In this document: positions 22,274-29,822 of the stretch, piece after piece
Layout: every line of letters begins with the position of its first letter
Numbering within the stretch: position 1 is the stretch's first letter
From: Methanotrichaceae archaeon
GTDB lineage: Archaea; Halobacteriota; Methanosarcinia; Methanotrichales; Methanotrichaceae
DNA: 63,441 bases
Assembly: GCA_016927425.1 (NCBI GenBank)
Contig: JAFGMR010000039.1
Coordinates: 1 to 63,441 of the forward strand
Reading direction: 5' to 3'
The notes under the pieces: model-generated
The model's input: only the letters and a program-made list of their open reading frames with translations
What the model was told of the DNA's origin: nothing
Databases searched by the model: none
Translations under genes and position numbers: made by a program

Positions 22274-23416
22274 TTGATCGATCGCAGCAGAATTTTTGAG
22301 ATTTTGGATGAATACGACCTGAGCGATCCGCTCATAGGCCTGATCGCCTCCCATTCCGCCCTGGACGTTTGCGACGGCGCGGTAGAGGAGGGATTCAGAA
22401 CGCTCGCCGTATGTCAGGAGGGACGGGAGAGAACATATGCCAATTACTTCCGCTCGGAGCACGTGGATGGCAAAAGGATCAACGGGATGATAGATGAGGT
22501 GACCGTGCTAAAGGGCTTCAAGGAGATCCTGGACGGAAAGGAGCAGGAGATGCTTCGGTCCAAGAACGTCCTCTTCGTGCCCAATCGCTCCTTCACCTCC
22601 TACTGCGGCATAGACGCCGTCGAGGATATCTTCTCCGTGCCACTTGTGGGCTCCCGAAACCTACTGCGCTCCGAGGAGCGGGGCGACAAAAGGGATTACT
22701 ACTGGCTTTTGGAGAAGGGCGGCCTCCCCTACCCGGAGCAGATCGACGCGGAGGATATCGATTGTCTGGTGATGGTCAAGCTGCCGCACGCGGTCAAGAC
22801 GTTGGAGAGGGGCTTTTTCACCGCGGCGAGCTACGAGGAGTACTACGAGAAGGCCGACCTCCTCCTCAAGCAAGGGGTGATCGACCAGGACGGCCTGGAG
22901 CTTGCGAGGATCGAGAGGTACATCGTAGGCCCCGTCTTCAACCTGGACTTCTTCTACTCCCCCCTATCGCGGAGGATAGAGCTCTTAGGGATTGACTGGC
23001 GCTTCGAGACGAGCCTCGACGGACATGTCCGCCTACCAGCCCCCCAGCAGCTGCGGCTAGGGGAGTTACAGATCAATCCCGAGTACACCGTCTGCGGTCA
23101 CAACTCGGCAACGCTTCGGGAGTCCCTTCTAGAGAAGGCATTCGACCTTGCGGAGAAGTATGTGGCAACCACCCAAGAGTATTACGGCCCCGGGATCATA
23201 GGGCCCTTCTGTCTCCAGACCTGCGTCGACAAGGACCTGAACTTCTACATCTACGACGTGGCCCCCAGGATCGGCGGGGGAACCAATGTGCATATGGCTG
23301 TCGGCCATCCCTACGGAAACGCGCTTTGGAGGACCAGCATGTCCACAGGCAGGCGCCTTGCCCGCGAGATTCGCATGGCTCTCGATAGGGACCAGCTGGA
23401 GAAGATCGTCACCTGA
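22274..23416 (+). CDS. purP: FAICAR synthetase (formate-dependent AICAR formylation)
   Basis: About 380 residues from a TTG at 22274, chosen because GAGGTG lies 7 bases upstream and the protein then aligns by memory with the MI-(S/D)-x-x-x-I-x-EIL start of archaeal PurP; the ATG at 22244 would add ten atypical residues. PurP makes FAICAR from AICAR, ATP and formate in purine synthesis. ATP-grasp features: FVPNRSFTSYCGIDAVE, LVGSRNLLRSE, and GPGIIGPFCLQTCVDKDLNF near the C-terminus. It sits 55 bases after fwdC in the same orientation, so it is probably in the same transcript. Confidence 0.92.
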   Translation: MIDRSRIFEILDEYDLSDPLIGLIASHSALDVCDGAVEEGFRTLAVCQEGRERTYANYFRSEHVDGKRINGMIDEVTVLKGFKEILDGKEQEMLRSKNVLFVPNRSFTSYCGIDAVEDIFSVPLVGSRNLLRSEERGDKRDYYWLLEKGGLPYPEQIDAEDIDCLVMVKLPHAVKTLERGFFTAASYEEYYEKADLLLKQGVIDQDGLELARIERYIVGPVFNLDFFYSPLSRRIELLGIDWRFETSLDGHVRLPAPQQLRLGELQINPEYTVCGHNSATLRESLLEKAFDLAEKYVATTQEYYGPGIIGPFCLQTCVDKDLNFYIYDVAPRIGGGTNVHMAVGHPYGNALWRTSMSTGRRLAREIRMALDRDQLEKIVT

Positions 23417-23457
23417 ACGTGTCGTCCATGGATGGAGAGATGGGTGGAGAGGCCGGG

Positions 23458-23847
23458 ATGGAGATTCCAAAGAAGCTTCGAAGAACGGTCGGCAAGATGG
23501 CGAGGCAGGGGGAAGAGCCCCTCCTCATCGTCCCCGCCCTCGTTGAGAGACTCTGCAACCAGAGGATGCTCGCCATGGCCAGGATCGGCATGGGAGAGGC
23601 GAAGATCTTCAGCTGGCTTGTGATCACGGAGAAACATCTGCATATCGTCTGGCCTGGGCTCCTCTGGGACAAGGTGCAGACCGTCCCACTAGAGGAGATC
23701 AAGGATATAGAGTACGTGAAGGAGTTTCACAACAACAGCTTAAAGCTCATCTTTGAAAAGGGCGCTGAGAGCATAATCTTCTACGACGATGCCGATGGGA
23801 TCAGGTTCTATCAGTTCATCAAGTACAAGAGATGGAAGGACCGATGA
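23458..23847 (+). CDS. PH-domain-like protein, function unknown
   Basis: 129 residues from the ATG at 23458, which has GGAG about 8 bases upstream; in-frame GTG 23419 and ATG 23428 are alternatives. The body (FSWLVITEKHLHIVWPG, then TVPLEEIKDIEYV and LKLIFEKGAESIIFYDD) has the strand pattern of bacterial PH-like (YokE/bPH) domains, which bind lipids or proteins. No membrane segment. Its stop overlaps the next start (ATGA), linking it to the TudS-like gene and the fwd-purP transcript. Confidence 0.6.
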   Translation: MEIPKKLRRTVGKMARQGEEPLLIVPALVERLCNQRMLAMARIGMGEAKIFSWLVITEKHLHIVWPGLLWDKVQTVPLEEIKDIEYVKEFHNNSLKLIFEKGAESIIFYDDADGIRFYQFIKYKRWKDR

Positions 23848-24287
23848 CTCGGGATAGCATCCATCTGATAGCCCATTGTCTTCTAAATCCCCATACAAGG
23901 TTAAAGGGGCTGCAGCCACCGGCCTTCGAGCCGGAGGGGGCGGTAGTCCAGCTTCCATGTCCTGAAGCCCTCCTCTTAGGCCTCGATCGATGGGCTGTAA
24001 CCTTTGAGCAGTTGGACCATCCGATCTTTCGCCGCCTGGCTCAAGAGCTGATCCGCCCGGTTGCGGACTTAGCCGAGATGTTCTCGGATAACGGCCATCG
24101 AGTCGTCGTTGTAGGCGTTGCAAAAAGCCCGAGCTGTGGGATATTCACGACGACCTTTGGCTTCGAAGGCGGCCTTCCACGGACTGCAGAGCACCGGCAT
24201 GTCGCCGGTCCGGGCGTATTCATGGAGGAGCTGGCCCAGGAGCTTGCAGAGCGAAGGATAGAGGTAGAGTGGATGGAGGTTGGGTAG
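23844..24287 (+). CDS. TudS/DUF523-related cysteine-motif protein
   Basis: 147 residues. Three spaced cysteine motifs, HCLLNPHTR (N-terminus), QLPCPEALLLG and KSPSCGIFTT, match the pattern of DUF523/TudS proteins, where three Cys hold an iron-sulfur cluster used in desulfuration of thiouracil. The spacing is not identical to TudS, so the substrate is open. It starts inside the stop of the PH-like gene (ATGA). A role in sulfur chemistry is inference. Confidence 0.6.
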   Translation: MTRDSIHLIAHCLLNPHTRLKGLQPPAFEPEGAVVQLPCPEALLLGLDRWAVTFEQLDHPIFRRLAQELIRPVADLAEMFSDNGHRVVVVGVAKSPSCGIFTTTFGFEGGLPRTAEHRHVAGPGVFMEELAQELAERRIEVEWMEVG

Positions 24288-24295
24288 GGGGCGGA

Positions 24296-24985
24296 TCAGC
24301 GATCCATCTTCTCCGCGGCCTTCTTCATACCTTCCATCCATTCCATGAAAGCCTTCTCGAAATCATCCTTGGATCCAAGCTCGCGGGCGACCTTATCGAG
24401 CACCTCCGTCGAGATCCGGCCAACGGATGCCATCTGGCGGCCGGCCTCCCTTGCAGCGGCGATTACTGCCTCTGCCCGTTCACCCTCGGGCCCTGCAAGC
24501 ATCTGCTTCATCATCTCGGCATGGGGCCGCAGAAGTGATCCTGCGAGATGCTCCCTGAATATCGCCTTCATCTGGGCAAGCATGGGCGAGAACGCCTCCA
24601 TCTCCCATGCACTGCAGCTAGATATCAGGACGGCCGACTGCTCCCTCACAGGCTGGCCTGGGATGTAGAGGGGAATCAGCCGGTCGATCAGGTTCTTGAG
24701 TGGACCGGTGATTCCAGCGTAGTAGACGGGGCTCGCGTAGACGACGACGTCTGCCTCCCGAAGCTTTGGGTAGAGGATCTGCATATCGTCCTTTATCGAG
24801 CACTCGCTAGGGGTCTTCATCCAGCAGTTGAGGTCGCCCATGCAGGGCAATATATTCAGCTTTCGGGTATAGAAACACTCGACATCCGCTCCCGCCGACC
24901 TCATGCCATCGAGAAAGGCCGTGAGGATGAGGCCAGTATTTCCCTCGTCCATGTGAGGGCTTCCGTTCAACGCCAGAACCTTCAT
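24296..24985 (-). CDS. NAD(P)H-dependent FMN reductase / flavodoxin-fold protein
   Basis: 229 residues. The N-terminus KVLALNGSPHMDEGNTGLIL is the FMN phosphate-binding loop of the iron-sulfur flavoprotein/NADPH-FMN reductase family, followed by ADVVVYASPVYYAGITGPLKN. Cysteines at PCMGDLNCWMKTPSECS recall the CxxCxxC site of iron-sulfur flavoproteins, but the spacing is looser, so a cluster is doubtful. The C-terminal 60 residues are a charged helical extension. Transcribed convergently to the upstream TudS-like gene. Confidence 0.82.
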   Translation of the reverse strand: MKVLALNGSPHMDEGNTGLILTAFLDGMRSAGADVECFYTRKLNILPCMGDLNCWMKTPSECSIKDDMQILYPKLREADVVVYASPVYYAGITGPLKNLIDRLIPLYIPGQPVREQSAVLISSCSAWEMEAFSPMLAQMKAIFREHLAGSLLRPHAEMMKQMLAGPEGERAEAVIAAAREAGRQMASVGRISTEVLDKVARELGSKDDFEKAFMEWMEGMKKAAEKMDR

Positions 24986-25045
24986 TTACGATCACCACAA
25001 ATGGGTGACATCACAATGGTTTATACCAATTCCCGGAGGAAGGCC

Positions 25046-25777
25046 ATGGTCTCACAGCTCGATATCGCGCCTACGATTGCGCGCGTGCTTGGAATCACAA
25101 TGTCGACGCATGGACGTCCGATCGAGGGTGTGGAGGGATGGGGCTGCAGTGATGTCATATTGATCATAGCAGACAGCTTCGGATGGTCTCTATACTTTAA
25201 CTATTTGACGGACACGAAGACGATATCATGCCTTACGAGTACGGGAAGGCTCTATGCAGTGCGATCGGTCTCAAGCCGGACATCGCCTGCGATTGCGTCC
25301 ATCCTAACAGGCCTTCCGCCAAAGCAGCATAAGATCACCGACACCGAGCGGGCTAGGTGCTCCACCCTTAAGAGCATCGTCGAGAGGGCATCGGAAGCGG
25401 GGCTCAAGACGGCGGTGATAATGGAGGCGGAGGGTGCAGCTACCTTTCGAGGGCTCGTCGATATCGAAAGAGGCGTCTCAAAGAGCCTCGAACCTGCACA
25501 ATTCGACGAGGAGATCCGCCGCGAGACGATCTCCGCGCTCTCCCTATTCCCGAGGCTTACGGTCTGCCACTTTCTAGGTATTGACCGGGCAGCGCATGAC
25601 GGAGGCGGGGAGGATGTTATGAGGGAGAGGGCGCTTGCAATCGATTCACACGTAAGAGCGATCTGCAAAGCCGCGCGACAAAAGACGCTTCTCATATTCA
25701 CAAGCGACCATCAACCGCATGCCGGGCCCTTCAAGACCGAGGGAAAGGCGCTGCCGCTGATACTCGCGCGGATCTGA
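25046..25777 (+). CDS. Alkaline-phosphatase superfamily protein, permuted layout
   Basis: 243 residues from the ATG at 25046, which has GGAGG 5-9 bases upstream. Metal and nucleophile motifs of the superfamily are present: ILIIADSFG (Asp), TSPAIASILTGLP (Ser/Thr nucleophile region), FLGIDRAAHDGGG and IFTSDHQPH (Asp-His). The motif LDIAPTIARVLGI, normally near the C-terminus of sulfatase/phosphatase relatives, is here at the N-terminus, and the protein ends soon after the DHQPH motif. Likely a phosphodiesterase or phosphatase; substrate unknown. No signal peptide, so cytoplasmic. Confidence 0.75.
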   Translation: MVSQLDIAPTIARVLGITMSTHGRPIEGVEGWGCSDVILIIADSFGWSLYFNYLTDTKTISCLTSTGRLYAVRSVSSRTSPAIASILTGLPPKQHKITDTERARCSTLKSIVERASEAGLKTAVIMEAEGAATFRGLVDIERGVSKSLEPAQFDEEIRRETISALSLFPRLTVCHFLGIDRAAHDGGGEDVMRERALAIDSHVRAICKAARQKTLLIFTSDHQPHAGPFKTEGKALPLILARI

Positions 25778-26213
25778 TGTTGGACATATGTGCCTTCTCA
25801 CAGCCGCGACAAGCTGAAGGGCGTTCAAATGCGCTTCTGCCCTCGATAATTACCGGTGATATCAATTGAGTCCTTAGCCCTTTCTCCCTAGCCGCAGATT
25901 CTCCGCCCTCCAATTCCGGAACGAAGCCATTGGTCATCGGTTAAGGAAATGGCTGCATAATAATGTACCACTAATTTTCCAGGTATCCGACCAATGATTT
26001 TCAATAAAGCACCTGTCGGCACAATTTAGAGATTATTATTACTACTATTAAGAGTATTTTGTCAAAATATTTGCATCAATTATTGCACCAAATCCCTTAA
26101 CCGAAGACGAATGGGAACGAAGCTGGACATTTTTTTTTTTGGGCAAGGAAATGCTTATTGCTTATTGAAAACCATCAAGATTTATCGATCCGGGGGATCG
26201 ATGGGGAGATTGT
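25778..26213. other. AT-rich intergenic region, no gene seen
   Basis: 436 bases. The sequence is markedly more AT-rich than its surroundings between 25960 and 26180, with a run of thirteen T at about 26129-26141 that could terminate transcription. No open frame of convincing composition, RNA gene or repeat array is seen. Confidence 0.6.
26179..26208 (+). promoter_or_regulatory. Promoter and palindrome upstream of the metacaspase gene
   Basis: A weak TATA-like box (GATTTATCG, 26179-26187) overlaps a perfect inverted repeat CGATCC-GGG-GGATCG (26186-26200). GGGGAG (26203-26208) is the SD for the ATG at 26214. The palindrome lies between box and start, where a repressor could act. Confidence 0.4.
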
Positions 26214-27044
26214 ATGGCAGGGAATAAGAAAGCACTATGTGTAGGAATAAACAAGTTCAAGAATTTTCCCTCTGCGGCTCTGCAGGGATGCGTCAACGAC
26301 ACCTTGGATATGGTAGCGGTTCTGACCAAGTATCTGGAATTTGGAGATAAGGATATCGTTACCCTGACCGATGATAAGGCCACCAAGGAGAACATAATGG
26401 CGAACCTGAATGAGATGGTGGATGGAGCCAAGGCTGGAAAATACAACTACTTGGTCTTCAGCCTCTCCAGCCATGGAACTCAGGTTCCTGATTTGAGTGG
26501 AGATGAGCCAGACAAAGCAGACGAGGCCTTCTGCCCAACTGACCTGGCACAGAAAGGGGATATATGGGATCCTGCTCACATCATCGTGGACGATGAGCTG
26601 CACGATCTATTCGTCCAGATTCCCGCCAATGTGTTGCTCGAATGCTATCTCGATACTTGCCACAGCGGCACAGGGTTAAAGGCTATCGACCTCCTGCTCA
26701 ATCGCAGGCCGCGTTATCTGCCACCGCCCTCCCTTGCGGCATTTGAAAAGGTTGAGGGAAGAAGCTCTCGTGGCTTGCACCAGGCCTTGCTGGAATCAGG
26801 ATCATCCAACCACATTCTCTGGGCAGGGTGCAGGTCCGACCAGACCAGTGCTGACGCCAAGATCGAAGACACCTGGCACGGTGCCTTTACATACTATCTC
26901 TGCAAGCATATCAATGCCTCCGGGGCCAAGATCACTCGCAGGGAGCTATTGAAGAAGGTTCGTGCAGACCTGAAGGCCGGCAAGTATACTCAGGTTCCGC
27001 AACTGGAGACGAAGGCCGCCAAGAGGAAAGAGTCTATTAGCTGA
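26214..27044 (+). CDS. Caspase-fold cysteine peptidase (metacaspase/orthocaspase)
   Basis: 276 residues, essentially one p20-like caspase domain. It begins NKKALCVGINKF, typical of clan CD peptidases. The catalytic His is in VFSLSSHGTQVPD (about residue 93) and the catalytic Cys in LECYLDTCHSGTG (about residue 150); EAFCPTDL is also a metacaspase feature. Family members cleave after Arg/Lys, often calcium-dependent, and act in stress or cell death. No signal peptide, membrane segment or extra domain, so a soluble single-domain protein. Isolated gene flanked by gene-poor DNA on both sides. Confidence 0.9.
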   Translation: MAGNKKALCVGINKFKNFPSAALQGCVNDTLDMVAVLTKYLEFGDKDIVTLTDDKATKENIMANLNEMVDGAKAGKYNYLVFSLSSHGTQVPDLSGDEPDKADEAFCPTDLAQKGDIWDPAHIIVDDELHDLFVQIPANVLLECYLDTCHSGTGLKAIDLLLNRRPRYLPPPSLAAFEKVEGRSSRGLHQALLESGSSNHILWAGCRSDQTSADAKIEDTWHGAFTYYLCKHINASGAKITRRELLKKVRADLKAGKYTQVPQLETKAAKRKESIS

Positions 27045-27340
27045 AGTGGCAGGAATAATAATTTTTTTGGCGGGTCATAACGCCCGTAAAGGCTTGGGCC
27101 AGGGCTATTTCTGTGACGAAGAGCCGCTTTTTCTCGTTATCATAGGCGATACAATCTCCGAGGTCTAGATCCATCTACCCACCCTTTACCGCCATGGCCA
27201 CCGGGAGATCATCGCTCGATCGGGCCCCTTCAACCTCATATGAGGCCCATGTGATCCCTCCAATGAGATTTATATGAAGCTTAACAATTTAAATCTCCAA
27301 CGGCGAGATCCCTTTGGGATGCCACTCCCAGGAGACCAGA
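27045..27340. other. Intergenic region, terminator-like T run, no gene
   Basis: A T-run (ATTTTTTTGG, about 27060-27068) 15 bases after the metacaspase stop is a likely terminator. The remainder up to the curlin-like gene shows no convincing open frame. AGGAG with spacing suited to the ATG at 27341 closes the region. Confidence 0.55.
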
Positions 27341-27934
27341 ATGAGAAAGATATTGATGATCGCAGCCTTGATCGCCCTCTCCTGCCCGGCCTTCGCAGGC
27401 ACCTTCTATGGCGGGGAGAAAAGCGCCCCCCATGGCTGGGATGCCCCTTCTTACGGAATGAATGTAGGACCTCACGGAAGGGATGCCACCCCTTCCGGAA
27501 CAGGGTGGGAAAGCCACGGAGCCGGTGTCATGACGCGGGCGCCCCTGGCGGCCTCGCAGGACGGCCCGCGGCGGCAGGAGGCGGCCGCCTGGAATGAGGC
27601 CGGCCTCTACGGAAACGGCGGCGGATTGGATCAATCCATCCGCCAGACCGGTTACTGGGAAGATCAGCGAGCCGGCAATATAGCGCTTGTCTACGGAAGC
27701 GGAAACGTAATCGAGCAGAGCATCTATCAGGAGGCCTACGGGGGGAGCCAGTGGGCTTTCAACCAGGCGGAGGTCCACGGCGGGCCTAACTACGTGGACC
27801 AGAGGATCGAGCAGAGGTCGCAGGGGATGAGGATCTCTCTATACCAGAGCGGAGTCCTGAGCGATGGGACGATGACCCAGAGCGCATACTCGAGCTCGAA
27901 TAGCGCATGGATTCAAAGCGGAGTTACGATCTAG
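27341..27934 (+). CDS. Secreted curlin-like repeat protein
   Basis: 197 residues from the ATG at 27341 (GGAG upstream; an in-frame ATG at 27314 would precede an ordinary signal peptide with nine odd residues). Signal peptide MRKILMIAALIALSCPAFA. A Gly/His/Pro-rich segment (about 20-85) leads to three imperfect repeats of about 27 residues, consensus N-x-A-x-V-Y/H-G-x-x-N-x-V-D/E-Q-x-I-x-Q (for example GNVIEQSIYQEAYGG), then a degenerate fourth. Asn/Gln ladders of this type characterise CsgA/CsgB curlins, extracellular amyloids. No curli secretion genes (csgEFG) are nearby. Confidence 0.65.
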   Translation: MRKILMIAALIALSCPAFAGTFYGGEKSAPHGWDAPSYGMNVGPHGRDATPSGTGWESHGAGVMTRAPLAASQDGPRRQEAAAWNEAGLYGNGGGLDQSIRQTGYWEDQRAGNIALVYGSGNVIEQSIYQEAYGGSQWAFNQAEVHGGPNYVDQRIEQRSQGMRISLYQSGVLSDGTMTQSAYSSSNSAWIQSGVTI

Positions 27935-28234
27935 GCTTTGCCCCGCCCTTCCGCCTCCGGCGGTATTCGGCGCGGGCGGTCTCTGGCGGGAGACCGCCCC
28001 TCTTCCTCCACCCCCACCAGATCGTCAGGTAGATCAGCGCCGCACAACTCGCTCGACCTCCTGCATACTGCCCGAAAAGGGCCTCTGTACACATCCGTTC
28101 AGATCAAGCATCTATATTTAGGACAATGATCTGGTAGATCAAGCCTTTGCATAGAGATGCTTTGCATGGGGATGAGCAGGGATCGAGGTTGATCCTTATT
28201 CAAGAACATGGCGATGATATATTTACAGGTGGTG
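27935..28234. other. Intergenic region with strong hairpin, no gene
   Basis: About 300 bases between the curlin-like and TPR genes. GC-rich in its first third with a perfect hairpin, AT-richer near the TPR gene, with a possible TATA box GATATATT at about 28213-28220. No supported coding frame. Confidence 0.5.
27974..27999. repeat. Perfect 10-bp inverted repeat (hairpin)
   Basis: GGGCGGTCTC (27974-27983) and GAGACCGCCC (27990-27999) are exact reverse complements around a 6-base loop, 40 bases after the curlin-like stop. It could protect or terminate that transcript. Confidence 0.7.
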
Positions 28235-28729
28235 ATGATCGAGATGGTTGCTGCAGTTGAATCCAATAAGGCCTCCGGAGAGGTCGCGCTCCAAAATGCG
28301 GTTCGCCTGCTTTCCTCCGATGGCCTGGATGGTGCCATGATGGTCGTTGACCAGGAGCTGGCCGGAGATCCCGAGAGCTGGGAGGCATGGGCGGCTAAGG
28401 CGGATATCCTCTACCTCCAGGGCGACTTCTCTGGGGCGAAGAGCAACTGCAAGAGGGCGCTTGAGCTGAATCCCGATAATGCGCTTGCCTGGAACACGCT
28501 TGGAAACTCTCTCTACAGGCTTCACGAGCTGGAGGAGGCAATAGACTGCTACGATCGGGCAATCGACCTCGATCCCCTACTCGCCAAGGCCTGGCACAAC
28601 AAGAAAATGGCGCTCGACATAAGGCTTAGCCGGATCCGTCCAAGGTTCTCCCTCCCGAGGGCCTCGCGTGGGGATGGGCACCGTGACGGGGACGGCTCGC
28701 TGCGCCTGAGGGTCAGCAAGGTCCGGTGA
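28235..28729 (+). CDS. TPR-repeat protein
   Basis: 164 residues from the ATG at 28235, preceded by AGGTGGTG. At least three tetratricopeptide repeats cover residues about 20-125: ALQNAVRLLSSDG, WEAWAAKADILYLQGDFSGA, then AWNTLGNSLYRLHELEEAI. The C-terminal 40 residues are basic and look unstructured (RPRFSLPRASRGDGHR). TPRs mediate protein contacts; the partner is unknown. Followed 50 bases later by the EF-Tu-like gene in the same orientation. Confidence 0.85.
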   Translation: MIEMVAAVESNKASGEVALQNAVRLLSSDGLDGAMMVVDQELAGDPESWEAWAAKADILYLQGDFSGAKSNCKRALELNPDNALAWNTLGNSLYRLHELEEAIDCYDRAIDLDPLLAKAWHNKKMALDIRLSRIRPRFSLPRASRGDGHRDGDGSLRLRVSKVR

Positions 28730-28778
28730 GGTCTCCCCTCACCGCAAGCCTATTATCCCGAGCCAGGCAGGGCCCTGC

Positions 28779-29750
28779 ATGGCAAATCTCAATGTGGCGG
28801 TCCTGGGCTCTCCCGGCTATGCCAAGGAGCTGGGAAAGAAGGGCACAGAGAGCGACCTTACATTCTACAACCTCAAGAGGGGGGAGGACAGCGTCACGAT
28901 GATCGAGCCCTCTCGTTATCCGGAGAAGCTTTCCCCCCTATTCTATGCGATCTCGCTAGCCAAGAAGGCCATCCTTGTGGTGGAGAAGATCGATCCGGCC
29001 TTCGGCGAGACGGTACTCATGCTCGATTGCATCGGGCGTAGCGATGGTCTGATGGTTCTAAGGAACTTCATAGCGCTCGAGCAGATAGCACCCCTGATCA
29101 AAGGGACCGCCCTCGAGGGGTATCGAGTCGTAGAGGACGACCCAATAGCCATCAGGGAGGCGTTGCTGGAGGAAGCTACGTCCATGCCCCCATCGGATGG
29201 GGCGAACTGTGGGACGATGCCGGTGGACCACTTCTTCAACGTGAGGGGAATTGGGACTGTCGCCCTGGGAAGCGTGGTCCAGGGGACGATTAAGAAGCAC
29301 GACGTCCTCTCGGTCCTTCCGGGAGAGAAAACCGCCCAGATCCGCTCCATCCAGAAGCACGACCAGGACTTCGACTGGGCAGGGGAGGGGGATCGCGCAG
29401 GAGTCGCGCTGAAGGGCTTGGATGTGGACGACCTGGATAGGGGAACGATCCTCACAAACGACGGCACGATCCAGACGATATCCAACATCTCGGCAAGGGC
29501 AAGGCTTGTGAAGTACTGGCCAAGCCCCATCAAGGAGGGGATGGTGCTACACATTGGCCACTGGACGCAGTTCTTGCCGGCCCGGGTCCAGGCGGTCTCA
29601 GTCGATGGGGACTGGCACGAGCCTACCCTCTCGCTCTCCCTAGAAAAGCCCCTCGTCTGCCGGCCGACCGATCGCGCCGTTCTCACATATCCGGAGGGGG
29701 GAAAGCTGCGAGTAGCAGGGACGATCGAGATCCCACAGAAGAATGAGTGA
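28779..29750 (+). CDS. EF-Tu/SelB paralogue with degenerate G domain
   Basis: 323 residues. Residues about 145-323 resemble EF-Tu domain 2 and a following beta-barrel (VDHFFNVRGIGTVALGSVVQGTIKKHDVLSVLPG, AQIRSIQKHDQDFDWAGEGDRAGVALKGL), closest in style to SelB. The N-terminal 130 residues occupy the position of the G domain, but the P-loop consensus GxxxxGK(S/T), DxxG and NKxD are all absent. GTP hydrolysis is therefore unlikely. Similar SelB-like paralogues occur in archaea lacking selenocysteine; their role is unknown. FwdB in this window uses Cys, consistent with no Sec machinery. Confidence 0.75.
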   Translation: MANLNVAVLGSPGYAKELGKKGTESDLTFYNLKRGEDSVTMIEPSRYPEKLSPLFYAISLAKKAILVVEKIDPAFGETVLMLDCIGRSDGLMVLRNFIALEQIAPLIKGTALEGYRVVEDDPIAIREALLEEATSMPPSDGANCGTMPVDHFFNVRGIGTVALGSVVQGTIKKHDVLSVLPGEKTAQIRSIQKHDQDFDWAGEGDRAGVALKGLDVDDLDRGTILTNDGTIQTISNISARARLVKYWPSPIKEGMVLHIGHWTQFLPARVQAVSVDGDWHEPTLSLSLEKPLVCRPTDRAVLTYPEGGKLRVAGTIEIPQKNE

Positions 29751-29822
29751 GAGACAAGCTATCAATCGAATGATGGCAACGGTCTAAACCGCTCAATGAG
29801 AGGTGGTGGTGGTGGGGAGACC

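Noticed and set aside
24548-25045. Extended N-terminus for the phosphatase-like gene
   Set aside because: The upstream part is antisense to the flavoprotein gene; GGAGG and the domain start point to ATG 25046.
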